The translations under genes and the position numbers were made by a program. A model generated the notes under the pieces. It saw only the letters and a list, made by a program, of their open reading frames with translations. It had not been told where the DNA came from and made no database searches. Below, one piece after another: positions 27,137 through 34,883 of a stretch of DNA of 49,314 bases. The stretch comes from SXOA01 sp051004015 (GTDB lineage: Bacteria; Planctomycetota; Planctomycetia; Pirellulales; Pirellulaceae): the NCBI GenBank assembly GCA_051004015.1, contig JBPCKT010000153.1, forward strand, positions 1-49,314. Reading direction: 5' to 3'. Positions within the stretch are counted from its first letter, which is position 1; every line of letters starts with the position of its first letter.

Positions 27137-29506
27137 ATGAGACGGCCAGTCACCACGTCGCGCATCTTTCTCATCTGCCTGCTCGCGGCATTGAGCGGAT
27201 GCACGCCCACCCAGCCGTTTTTTCTGCACGAAGACGGCGATCTCTCGCATTACCTCGAGAAGGCGACGGCGGCTGCGGCCCCCGATCTCAATCTTGAGCC
27301 GCTGCCGGACGTCGAGCACTCGGAAACTCCGCTCACCCTGAGCAACCCCGAGCCTCGGGAGATGTGGGATCTCTCGCTGGAAGAAGTGATTTCCATCTGC
27401 CTGGCGAACACCAAGATCTTGCGTGGCGGTCAAACGGCGGTCCGGCTCCAGCAAGGACAACTTATCTCCCAAGGTGGCGAAGGCACGATTGTGGGCCTGG
27501 GCGGCAGCCGGAACGTCGCCACGATTTTCAATCCCGCGATTGTCAGCAGCAATCCCGGTCAGAGCTTGGGCACCCAAGCCAATCCTGCTCCTTTTGGCGA
27601 CGGCGGAATTGCGAACGTCCGCTCCGGCCCCGAAGCTGCCCTGGCGGAATTCGACACGCAGCTCCGGATGGTGGGCACCGGGCCGAACCAGTCGCTCCTG
27701 TCGAGCACAGACCGCCCGCAAAACATCCCGAACAACGTTCCGAACGTCGGCTTCATCCGCAACATCCAGACCAAGACCGGCGGCCTGTCCTTTGAAGCCA
27801 CCAAGCAGACGCCGGACGGCACCGTCTTCGCCTTCCGCAACACCAACACGCGGGACAGCGGCTTCACCCGCGGCAGCCAGTTCCAGGCCCTGAAGAGCTT
27901 CTGGACCGCCACGCTCGAGGTCGAAGCTCGTCACCCCCTGCTTCGCGGCCGCGGCGTGCAGATCAACCGCATGCCGGTCATTCTGGGGCGGATCGGGGAG
28001 GACATTGAAATCATGGGCCTGAATGCCCAGATGCAGGACCAATTGAACAACATCGAGGTCCGCTACTGGGACCTTTACCTGGCTTATCGCAACCTGGAAA
28101 CCGCCAAACTGGGCCGCGACGGCTCGCTGGTGATGTGGCGGGTGCAGTACGAGCGGCTCGACAAAGGGGCGGGAAACGCCCAGGAAGAAGCCGAGGCCCG
28201 CGAGCAATACTTCAATTTCAAGTCGCAGATTACCCAAGCCCTTCGCAACCTGTACGACACCGAAAACGAGCTGCGGTTCCTGATGGGCCTCAGCCCGAGC
28301 GACGGCCGCCTGATCCGCCCCAGCGACGAGCCGACGCTGGCCCGCGTCAACTTCGACTGGACCGACTCCATCGCGGAGTCCATCGCCCGCCGCCCCGAGC
28401 TCATCTCCAAGCGGTGGGAAGTCAAGCAGCGCGAGCTGGAGTTGATTTGGTCCCGCAATTTCCTGCTGCCGCAGCTCGATGTCGGCGGACTCTACCGCTG
28501 GGTCGGTCTGGGCGATGACCTGATCAATGCCGACCGCAACGGGATCAATTTCCCGGGTCAAGGCAGCGCCGCGTACGACAACCTGTTCGGCGGTGAATTC
28601 CAGGAATTCTCGGTCTTCGTCAGCGGCAGCATGAGCGTCGGATTCCGCCGCGAGCTCGCCGCTGTTCGCCACGCCCAATTGAGGCTCTCGCGTGAAAAGG
28701 CCTTTCTGGAAGACATGGAGCTGGACGTTGCGACCGGCCTGGCCAAGGCCTATCGCAATATCGACGCCAACTATCACTTGATGCAGGACAATGCCGACCG
28801 ACTGATCGCCGCGCGCCGGGATCTGCAGGGCCGAGAGGCCGTTGATATGGGAGGAGTCGGCACGAAGGATCAGTCGGTTCGTGTGCTGCTGGATTCGCAG
28901 CGCCGCGTGACTCTGGCGGAAAACGCCTACTGGTCCGCCGTGGCCGAATACAACAAGTCCATCGCCGACTTCCACAACCGCAAGGGCTCCATCATGGAGT
29001 ACAACGGCATTCAGTTTGAAGAAGGCCCGTGGCCGCAGAAAGCCTACTGGGACGCTCTGCAGCGGGCCCGGGAGCGTGATGCCGGCCACTACATCAACTA
29101 CGGCTGGACGCGGCCTGCCGTCGTCAGCCGCGGGGAAATCCCTCAGGGTGGCGTTTCTGTGGTCGAAACCTCAGAGGGCGAAGGAGCGGGGGCCGAGGAG
29201 CTGCAAACGCCAACGCCCGCTCAGCCGCGGAAAGCCCCGGCCAACCTGGACGACAACAATTCCGTTCCTGCGGAACCAACGCCCGCCGAACCGATGCCGG
29301 CCGAGCCCCCTATGGTGCCAGAAAAGCCCGCCGCATCCGGGGACAGCAGTAATCTGCGAGCTCCCAGGATGATCGAAACTTCGGGTGTCAATTCGCTCCG
29401 AAGTTCCCGCCGCTCGGCGATTGGTTCGCCGGCGATGGAAGGCGGAAACTCGCCTGTTCGCCAGGTCCAGCACATGGAGCCCGTCGGCAGCGGAGTCCGG
29501 CGGTAA
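27137..29506 (+). CDS. TolC-family outer-membrane efflux lipoprotein
   Basis: A 789-residue protein with a lipoprotein signal (FLICLLAALSGC, Cys 22). AGGAA lies 9 bases before the chosen ATG; an earlier in-frame start would add 35 residues before the signal. Two long helical repeats with the TolC-type pattern are seen: NIEVRYWDLYLAYRNLETAK and, later, ATGLAKAYRNIDANYHLMQD. These should build the periplasmic barrel of an efflux channel. The last 140 residues are a Pro/Glu-rich, disordered tail. No inner-membrane pump or adaptor lies beside it, so its partner is elsewhere. Confidence 0.85.
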   Translation: MRRPVTTSRIFLICLLAALSGCTPTQPFFLHEDGDLSHYLEKATAAAAPDLNLEPLPDVEHSETPLTLSNPEPREMWDLSLEEVISICLANTKILRGGQTAVRLQQGQLISQGGEGTIVGLGGSRNVATIFNPAIVSSNPGQSLGTQANPAPFGDGGIANVRSGPEAALAEFDTQLRMVGTGPNQSLLSSTDRPQNIPNNVPNVGFIRNIQTKTGGLSFEATKQTPDGTVFAFRNTNTRDSGFTRGSQFQALKSFWTATLEVEARHPLLRGRGVQINRMPVILGRIGEDIEIMGLNAQMQDQLNNIEVRYWDLYLAYRNLETAKLGRDGSLVMWRVQYERLDKGAGNAQEEAEAREQYFNFKSQITQALRNLYDTENELRFLMGLSPSDGRLIRPSDEPTLARVNFDWTDSIAESIARRPELISKRWEVKQRELELIWSRNFLLPQLDVGGLYRWVGLGDDLINADRNGINFPGQGSAAYDNLFGGEFQEFSVFVSGSMSVGFRRELAAVRHAQLRLSREKAFLEDMELDVATGLAKAYRNIDANYHLMQDNADRLIAARRDLQGREAVDMGGVGTKDQSVRVLLDSQRRVTLAENAYWSAVAEYNKSIADFHNRKGSIMEYNGIQFEEGPWPQKAYWDALQRARERDAGHYINYGWTRPAVVSRGEIPQGGVSVVETSEGEGAGAEELQTPTPAQPRKAPANLDDNNSVPAEPTPAEPMPAEPPMVPEKPAASGDSSNLRAPRMIETSGVNSLRSSRRSAIGSPAMEGGNSPVRQVQHMEPVGSGVRR

Positions 29507-29893
29507 ACTTCGGGAGCTCTGTCCGCTCGACGACGGATCGCGCACCCCCCGGGAAACTTTTTTCCGAAATCTTTGCCGCCGAGGAAGATAGACCATTGAC
29601 ATTAAGGTGCTATCCCTCTTTAATTCGCGCATAGGTATTGTGTGCTAGCTTGAGGACTGGGATGGACAGCCGGTTTCACCAGAGTGATCGTGGTGCCGCG
29701 GAGGGCCTTGGGAAAGGTTCGGCTACGGAGTCTAACCGGATGGTTCGGAATTACCCGGATCTTCGTGCCTGGCATGCGGGTTGTGCCTTCATGACGAAAC
29801 CAACTCTTGCGAGCTGCCGTGTACGCGGCTCGTCGCCGGCCGGTGAGGAGACCGTTTCGGCGGAATTGTCTTGGCTCCTGGGTCCCCTCTTAT
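29507..29893. other. Non-coding stretch with a long leader before the aminomutase gene
   Basis: About 387 bases without a credible gene. It holds the promoter-like sequence listed at 29596-29624, followed by about 260 bases that would form an unusually long leader. Several short inverted repeats are present in it, but I recognise no riboswitch class. Confidence 0.4.
29596..29624 (+). promoter_or_regulatory. Strong candidate sigma-70-type promoter
   Basis: A perfect TTGACA (29596-29601), a 17-base spacer and TTTAAT (29619-29624, 5/6 match) lie in an AT-rich patch. Transcription would start near 29631, about 260 bases before the aminomutase ATG. Confidence 0.55.
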
Positions 29894-31213
29894 ATGAGCA
29901 GCTCTGACTGCGAGCAGTCCGTCGTCTCGGTAGATCTTGAAGAACCTCCGGGTAGTTCGTCTACCACCCTCACTCTACCCCTCTTTTCATCGTCGCTAGA
30001 TGCGCCCCCTGACGGGCCGGTTCACTCTCGCACTCCGCGGGAGGACGCGCAGCCCGCTTCCAGAGACGCAGTGCCGCCACGCCGGCCCCGGGTCATCTCG
30101 CGCAGCCGCGACTTTCGCCGCCGTTTCTTTCCCCAGGCGACCGAAGGGGACTGGAACGATTGGCGCTGGCAGTCGCGCAATCGCATTCGCAAGCTCGACC
30201 AGCTTGACCGGATGCTGATTCTCTCGGACGACGAGCGCGAAGCGCTGGTCAAGGGAGAATCGATGCTCCCCGTCGGCATCACGCCGTACTACATGAGCCT
30301 GCTGGACCGAGAAGACCCGATGCAGCCCCTGCGGCGCACGGTCGTTCCCGTCACGGGGGAGTTCGTGCGGACTCCCGGCGAAGCTGACGATCCGCTCGGC
30401 GAGGATGGCCACAGCCCCACTCCGGGCCTGGTCCACCGCTATCCCGACCGGGTGCTGCTCCTGGCCCTCGATTTCTGCTCTACCTACTGCCGCTATTGCA
30501 CGCGCTCGCGCGTGGTGGGGCACGGCGAGATCATGCCCAATGAGCAGCGGCTGGAGAAGGCATTTGAGTACATCCGCCAGACTCCCCAAATCCGGGACGT
30601 CCTCATCAGCGGCGGCGATCCGCTCGCCCTGGCCGAGGACAAGCTGGACTGGATTCTCGGCAACCTGCGAAAAATCCCGCACCTGGAGTTCATCCGCATC
30701 GGCACCAAAATGCCGGCGGTGCTCCCGCAGCGGATTACGCCGCAGTTCTGCCGGATGCTCAAGAAGTACTCGCCGATCTGGATGAGCGTCCACTTCCTGC
30801 ACCCGGACGAATGCACTCCCGAAGCCACCATTGCCTGCAACCGCCTGGCGGATAGCGGCGTGCCGCTCGGCTCGCAGACCGTGCTGCTCAAGGGGGTGAA
30901 CGACGACGTGGAGGTGATGAAGAGCCTCAACCACAAGCTGCTGATGATGCGGGTCCGCCCGTACTACATCTACCAGTGCGATCCGATCAGCGGCAGCAGC
31001 CACTTCCGCACGTCGGTCAGCAAGGGGCTGGAAATCATTGAGGGCCTGCGCGGCCATACCACCGGCTACGCCGTCCCCACCTACGTCATCGACGCACCCG
31101 GCGGCGGCGGCAAGATCCCGCTCCAGCCCAACTACGTCGTCGGCCGCGACGGCGACGACCTGCTCCTCCGCAACTACGAAGGACAGGTCTACCGCTATCC
31201 CGATCCAAAGTAG
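29894..31213 (+). CDS. kamA: Lysine 2,3-aminomutase (KamA-family radical SAM enzyme)
   Basis: A 439-residue radical-SAM enzyme that would convert L-lysine to beta-lysine using SAM, a 4Fe-4S cluster and PLP. The cluster motif is C195-x3-C199-x2-C202 in DFCSTYCRYCTR. ISGGDPLAL fits the SAM-binding glycine motif, and K407 in APGGGGKIPLQPNYVV is the likely PLP lysine. The first 75 residues are divergent, Ser/Pro-rich and probably disordered; ATG 29894 was chosen but the true start could be later. The TAG stop is part of a palindromic repeat. Downstream ATP-grasp and GNAT genes may use its product. An EpmB-type role in EF-P modification is an alternative. Confidence 0.85.
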   Translation: MSSSDCEQSVVSVDLEEPPGSSSTTLTLPLFSSSLDAPPDGPVHSRTPREDAQPASRDAVPPRRPRVISRSRDFRRRFFPQATEGDWNDWRWQSRNRIRKLDQLDRMLILSDDEREALVKGESMLPVGITPYYMSLLDREDPMQPLRRTVVPVTGEFVRTPGEADDPLGEDGHSPTPGLVHRYPDRVLLLALDFCSTYCRYCTRSRVVGHGEIMPNEQRLEKAFEYIRQTPQIRDVLISGGDPLALAEDKLDWILGNLRKIPHLEFIRIGTKMPAVLPQRITPQFCRMLKKYSPIWMSVHFLHPDECTPEATIACNRLADSGVPLGSQTVLLKGVNDDVEVMKSLNHKLLMMRVRPYYIYQCDPISGSSHFRTSVSKGLEIIEGLRGHTTGYAVPTYVIDAPGGGGKIPLQPNYVVGRDGDDLLLRNYEGQVYRYPDPK

Positions 31214-31261
31214 TCCGCTCACTCTGTGAGCGGACACATCACGCGGAGCGTGAGGAGTACT
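31209..31261 (+). repeat. Family 1 double-hairpin repeat, copy 2 (kamA stop codon)
   Basis: AGTA, hairpin GTCCGCTCAC-TCT-GTGAGCGGAC (31213-31235), then a shorter hairpin TCACGC-GGA-GCGTGA (31239-31253), ending TACT. Hairpin 1 is as in copy 1 except for the loop (TCT for TCC); in RNA, UCU can still pair with GGA through one G-U wobble. The kamA TAG lies at its left end (31211-31213). Confidence 0.85.
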
Positions 31262-31267
31262 TTTTTT

Positions 31268-31294
31268 GCCCCCGTCTCACCGCGGGGGCTTTTT
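31268..31294. terminator. Intrinsic terminator, probably bidirectional
   Basis: GCCCCCG (31268-31274) and CGGGGGC (31283-31289) form a 7-base-pair GC stem with an 8-base loop, followed by five T residues and preceded by seven T residues. It directly follows the family 1 repeat, separates kamA from the ATP-grasp gene and lies only 17 bases before the latter's ATG. Confidence 0.8.
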
Positions 31295-31311
31295 CGTACA
31301 ATCACCCCATC

Positions 31312-32355
31312 ATGAAAATCGGCCTGACCTACGACCTCCGCTCCGAATATCTCGCCGCCGGCTATAGCGAGGACGAAACCGCGGAGTTCGACCGCGAATC
31401 GACCGTGGAAGCACTGGAAAACGCCCTCCGCGAGCTCGGCCACCAGACGGTGCGGATTGGCCACGCTCGTCAGCTCGTTGCGAAGCTCGCCAGCGGTGAG
31501 GAATGGGACCTGGTCGTCAACATTGCCGAAGGAATGTGCGGCATCGCCCGCGAGGCCCAGGTGCCGGCCATTTTGGATGTCTATGGCATTCCTTACACGT
31601 TCTCGGACCCGCTCGTTCTGGCCCTCACGCTGCATAAGGGGCTGACTAAGGTTGTCGTTCGCGATGGGGGCGTGCCGACGCCGGAGTTCGCCCTCGTCGA
31701 GAAGCTCTCGGACATCGAGCGGATCGACTTGCCGTACCCGCTCTTCGCCAAACCAGTCGCCGAAGGAACAGGCAAAGGTGTCTCGCCAAAGTCCAAAGCC
31801 AAGGATCTGCCGGCGCTCCGGCAAGTCTGCGCCGACTTGCTCCAGAACTATCAGCAGCCGGTGCTAGTGGAGACGTTTTTGCCGGGACGAGAATTCACGA
31901 TCGGCTTTACGGGGACCGGCGATGATGCCCAGGTCATCGGCACCATCGAAGTGCTGCTGCTGGCCAACGCCGAGCCGGAAGTCTACTCCTATACCAATAA
32001 GGAATACTGCGAAGACCGCGTCATATACAAGTTCGTCCGCCCCAGCGAAGACCCCGTCGTCCGCGAGGCCGAGGATATTGCCCTTAAGGCCTGGCGGATC
32101 CTCGGCTGCCGCGATGGCGGCCGGATGGACCTCCGCTGCGACGCCGCTGGTAAGCCGAATTTCATGGAGGTTAATCCGCTGGCCGGGATGCACCCGGAGC
32201 ATTCCGATCTGCCGATTTTGTCCAAGCTGGCGGGGGTTTCGTACTTGGAGTTGATGCGAAGGATTGTGGACAGTGCTATCCGGCGAATTGTGAATTCGCC
32301 GATGAGCAAGGTGAAGCGGTTTGGGAAACAGGTAGGTTCGCCAGAGAAGTTTTGA
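31312..32355 (+). CDS. ATP-grasp ligase, D-alanine-D-alanine ligase-like
   Basis: A 347-residue ATP-grasp protein. The N-terminal domain opens MKIGLTYDLRSEY and contains LVVNIAEGMCG, similar to the ELHG-type loop of Ddl proteins. PLFAKPVAEGTGKGVSPKSK corresponds to the ATP-binding grasp loop, and DLRCDAAGKPNFMEVNPLAG contains the metal-binding E-x-N. It is related to, but divergent from, true Ddl, so it may ligate other amino acids. The next gene is a second ATP-grasp ligase. The stop codon lies at the first inverted end of a MITE-like element. No strong ribosome-binding site precedes the ATG, which sits 17 bases after a terminator. Confidence 0.8.
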   Translation: MKIGLTYDLRSEYLAAGYSEDETAEFDRESTVEALENALRELGHQTVRIGHARQLVAKLASGEEWDLVVNIAEGMCGIAREAQVPAILDVYGIPYTFSDPLVLALTLHKGLTKVVVRDGGVPTPEFALVEKLSDIERIDLPYPLFAKPVAEGTGKGVSPKSKAKDLPALRQVCADLLQNYQQPVLVETFLPGREFTIGFTGTGDDAQVIGTIEVLLLANAEPEVYSYTNKEYCEDRVIYKFVRPSEDPVVREAEDIALKAWRILGCRDGGRMDLRCDAAGKPNFMEVNPLAGMHPEHSDLPILSKLAGVSYLELMRRIVDSAIRRIVNSPMSKVKRFGKQVGSPEKF

Positions 32356-32519
32356 ACAGAAGGAAACGAAGGTAACGAAGGGGAGGAATAAAAGTTCCGT
32401 ACTCAGTACTAAGTACTGAGTACTTTTAGTAATGCCTAGGTCAACGAGGTGGCGTGGGAAAAGACTCCTCAAGCTCCCCTCCCTCTTCCCCTTCGTTTCC
32501 TCAGTTCCCTTCTGTTCAA
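32352..32519. repeat. MITE-like element with 32-base inverted ends
   Basis: The left end (32352-32383) and right end (32488-32519) are reverse complements at 28 of 32 positions. Between them is a 25-base near-perfect palindrome listed separately. No gene is carried. It fills the gap between the two ATP-grasp genes, covers the TGA of the first and ends 22 bases before the second's ATG. Its ends contain GAAGG/AACGAAGG-type short repeats. Confidence 0.7.
32399..32423. repeat. Perfect 12-base palindrome arms
   Basis: GTACTCAGTACT (32399-32410), one A, then AGTACTGAGTAC (32412-32423): exact reverse-complement arms. It lies inside the MITE-like element, off-centre toward its left end. Translations such as STQYLVLST from this kind of palindrome seem familiar from planctomycete genomes, which suggests a dispersed repeat. 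Confidence 0.75.
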
Positions 32520-32541
32520 ATCCCTTCTGTAGAATCGTTCC

Positions 32542-34083
32542 ATGCCTCTCCGCATCGCCATCCTGCACCACGATGTTTCGGCTGCCGACTGCGCCGCGGA
32601 CCAGGATGTGCTCATCCAAGCGGGTGTGGTTGAAGATGCTTGCCGCAGGCTCGGGCACCAGACCATTCGCTGGGCCTGTCCTGAGCAACCTGATCCTCTG
32701 CCCGCATTCCTGGCGGAATACAAACCGGATATCGCCTTCCAGCTCGTCGAGAGGATTTACGGCTCGGACAAGTATGCCTCGGCAGTGACGTCCATCCTGG
32801 CCGAGCTGAGTGTCCCCTTCACCGGCTCGGGCCCGGCAGCGCTTGATTTGTCCAACGACAAGGTTCTGGCGAAGCTGGTGCTGCAAGCTGCTGGCCTGCC
32901 TACGCCGCGTTGGGTCTACTCGATGCAGAAAGCCGCTTGGCTCTTGGCCGCCCAGGAGTTGCCGACGTTTATCCTCAAGCCCCTGGGAGAGCATTCTTCG
33001 GTTGGCATGGACGACTCCGCGATTTGGCGGAGCAATTCCGCAGCCGAACTGGTCAACGAAATCAAGCGGCGGAGCGCGCAGTCCGACAAGCCGTACTTCG
33101 CCGAGGAGTTCATCGACGGCCGCGAGTTTAACTTGTCGCTGCTCGCCGGCCCGAATGGTCCGCAGGTTCTGCCGCCGGCGGAAATTGACTTCTCCAAGTT
33201 TCCCGCGAACAAGCCGAAAATCGTCAACTATGCCGCCAAGTGGGACGAGAAGACGTTCGAATTCCAGAACACTCCGCGCTGCTTCGAATTTCCCGCTTCT
33301 GACGGGCCGTTACTAAAGGAACTCAGCCGCCTGGCCATCCGCTGCTGGGAAGTCTTCGGACTGCGCGGTTATGTGCGAGTCGATTTTCGGGTGGACCAGC
33401 AGGGCCGTCCCTGGATTCTCGAAATCAACACCAATCCTTGCCTCTCGCCAGACGCCGGCTATGCGGCAGCGCTGCAGCAGGCGGGGGTTTCGACGGAAGA
33501 AGCGGTGCGCAGAATTTTGGAAGATGCTTTTCGCGGAAAAAGGAGCAAGGAAAAGAAAAATGAGGGCAGGCTGGAAGCCTACCCCACGAAGACTACGCTC
33601 CGCTTCGAGCCTCAAGACTCCGATCGAGCCGCGATCCGTAGCGTCGTCGATTCCACGGGCCTCTTCCGCGCCCCGGAAGTCAATGTGGCGGTCGAGCTCG
33701 TTGAGGCTCGCCTGGCCAAGGGAAGGGCCTCGGGTTATGAGTTCGCTTTTGCCGAAGAAGAAGCCCGTGTCCTTGGCTACGCCTGCTTCGGCCACAACAG
33801 CATGACCGTGGCCAGCTACGACCTCTATTGGATCTGCGTGGACAAGACCCTGCACGGCCGGGGCGTCGGCAAGCTGCTCCTCGAAGCAGCCGAGCAGCGG
33901 GTCCGCCAGCTCGGCGGCCAGCGGCTCTACATTGAAACCTCGACCCGCCCCGACTATGTTGCAACCCGGGGCTTCTACCTACGCTGCGGCTACACTTTGG
34001 AAGCGGAACTGGTCGATTACTACGCCCCCGGCGACGGCAAGGCGATATTTGTAAAAGCGATTAGTAGTCCGCTCACTCCGTGA
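32542..34083 (+). CDS. ATP-grasp ligase fused to a GNAT acetyltransferase
   Basis: A 513-residue two-domain protein. Residues about 1-330 are a D-Ala-D-Ala-ligase-like ATP-grasp domain: FQLVERIYGSDKYASAV, TFILKPLGEHSSVGM (ATP grasp), YVRVDFRVDQQGRPWILEIN then TNPCL (metal site). Residues about 355-510 are a GNAT domain with DKTLHGRGVGKLLLEAAEQR as the acetyl-CoA loop and TRGFYLRCGY. The linker RSKEKKNEGRLEAYPTKTT includes nine residues encoded by a family 2 palindrome (33564-33585). The last residues SSPLTP and the TGA come from a family 1 repeat, so the natural C-terminus has been replaced. It probably modifies an amino acid or dipeptide, but the substrate is unknown. Confidence 0.8.
   Translation: MPLRIAILHHDVSAADCAADQDVLIQAGVVEDACRRLGHQTIRWACPEQPDPLPAFLAEYKPDIAFQLVERIYGSDKYASAVTSILAELSVPFTGSGPAALDLSNDKVLAKLVLQAAGLPTPRWVYSMQKAAWLLAAQELPTFILKPLGEHSSVGMDDSAIWRSNSAAELVNEIKRRSAQSDKPYFAEEFIDGREFNLSLLAGPNGPQVLPPAEIDFSKFPANKPKIVNYAAKWDEKTFEFQNTPRCFEFPASDGPLLKELSRLAIRCWEVFGLRGYVRVDFRVDQQGRPWILEINTNPCLSPDAGYAAALQQAGVSTEEAVRRILEDAFRGKRSKEKKNEGRLEAYPTKTTLRFEPQDSDRAAIRSVVDSTGLFRAPEVNVAVELVEARLAKGRASGYEFAFAEEEARVLGYACFGHNSMTVASYDLYWICVDKTLHGRGVGKLLLEAAEQRVRQLGGQRLYIETSTRPDYVATRGFYLRCGYTLEAELVDYYAPGDGKAIFVKAISSPLTP
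33564..33585 (-). repeat. Family 2 palindromic repeat, copy A (inside the ligase-GNAT linker)
   Basis: On the minus strand it reads GGGGTAGGCTTCCAGCCTGC plus CC, identical to the copy at 36434-36455. The core AGGCT-TCC-AGCCT is a hairpin with a TCC loop. In frame it encodes EGRLEAYPT, the linker joining two domains. Confidence 0.8.
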
Positions 34084-34118
34084 GCGGACATGCCAGCACA
34101 CGGAGTGTGCTGGCTACT
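34063..34118 (+). repeat. Family 1 double-hairpin repeat, copy 3 (ligase-GNAT stop codon)
   Basis: AGTA, hairpin GTCCGCTCAC-TCC-GTGAGCGGAC (34067-34089), AT, hairpin GCCAGCACAC-GGA-GTGTGCTGGC (34092-34114), TACT. Against copy 1, one pair of the second stem is swapped from T-A to A-T (34095/34111 against 18579/18595), so base pairing is kept. It encodes the last six residues and the stop codon of the ligase-GNAT gene. Confidence 0.88.
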
Positions 34119-34120
34119 CT

Positions 34121-34140
34121 GGTAGGCTTCCAGCCTGCCC
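34121..34140 (+). repeat. Family 2 palindromic repeat, copy B
   Basis: GGTAGGCTTCCAGCCTGCCC, directly after family 1 copy 3 with two bases between them. The two repeat families are therefore adjacent here. It lies in the leader of rpmB. Confidence 0.8.
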
Positions 34141-34245
34141 TGAAACCGCTATACTTTGAGGTTTCCATTAATCGACAAGAATTTGAAATCGCGGCTGCAC
34201 CCCGCCGCGGCAATGACATAACCGGTGGACACAAAGGACTTTACG

Positions 34246-34578
34246 ATGGCCCAGTGCGAGTTTTGCGCGAAGACGAAGAGCGTCGGCAACCAGATTACAA
34301 CCCGTGGCAAGGCCAAGTACTTGGGGGGCGTTGGCACCAAGGTCACCGGCATCACCCGCCGCGAGTTCAAACCGAACCTGCAGCGGATCAAGATCACCAC
34401 GCCCAACGGCACCAACAAGACGGTGCTGATCTGCACGCGCTGCCTGAAGAAGGGAATCGTTCGCAAGGCGGTCAAGCAAGCTCCCTTCAAGCTGCCCGTG
34501 GATCACAAAGCCAAGCCCGCGCCGCCGAGAGCCGCTGCACCCAAAGCCGCCGCCAAACCGGTGAAGGCCAAGGCTTAG
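34246..34578 (+). CDS. rpmB: 50S ribosomal protein bL28
   Basis: A 110-residue ribosomal protein. It opens MAQCEFCAKTKSVGNQI and carries TRREFKPNLQRIKI, the bL28 signature. Four cysteines in two CxxC pairs (C4/C7 and C63/C66) mark it as the zinc-binding form. The C-terminal 35 residues are an Ala/Lys/Pro-rich tail. AAGGA lies 7 bases before the chosen ATG; an in-frame GTG 21 bases earlier is less likely. gatC follows after 12 bases, so it leads the gatCAB operon. Confidence 0.9.
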   Translation: MAQCEFCAKTKSVGNQITTRGKAKYLGGVGTKVTGITRREFKPNLQRIKITTPNGTNKTVLICTRCLKKGIVRKAVKQAPFKLPVDHKAKPAPPRAAAPKAAAKPVKAKA

Positions 34579-34590
34579 CCGCTACCAATC

Positions 34591-34881
34591 ATGTCCCTCA
34601 CTCGCGCCGACGTCGAAAAAGTCTCGCTCCTCGGGCGGCTGCGTCTCAGCGATGCCGAGCTTGACACGATGACCGAACAGATGGGGCGGATCGTCGGCTA
34701 TATCGAGCAGCTTAGCGAACTGAATACCGACAACGTCCAGCCGATGGCCCACGCGCTGGAGATGCACAACGTTTTCGCGGACGACGCCCTCAGTGCCAGC
34801 CTCCCCCGCGAAGCGGCTTTGGCAAACGCACCAAAGAAGGATGCGGAGTGCTACCGGGTGCCGGCGGTGCTGGGGGAATAG
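34591..34881 (+). CDS. gatC: Asp/Glu-tRNA amidotransferase subunit C
   Basis: A 96-residue subunit that wraps and stabilises GatA in the GatCAB complex. It shows the family pattern VEKVSLLGRLRLSDAELDTM, then IVGYIEQLSELNTDNVQPMAH, and ends with the short Y-x-VPAVLGE tail. It is followed by gatA after 2 bases. Together with gatA and gatB it provides amidation of misacylated Glu-tRNA(Gln) or Asp-tRNA(Asn). Confidence 0.93.
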   Translation: MSLTRADVEKVSLLGRLRLSDAELDTMTEQMGRIVGYIEQLSELNTDNVQPMAHALEMHNVFADDALSASLPREAALANAPKKDAECYRVPAVLGE

Positions 34882-34883
34882 CC

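Noticed and set aside
32505..32530. A tRNA T-arm-like GTTCAAATCC
   Set aside because: It belongs to the inverted end of the MITE-like element, and no tRNA fold can be built around it.
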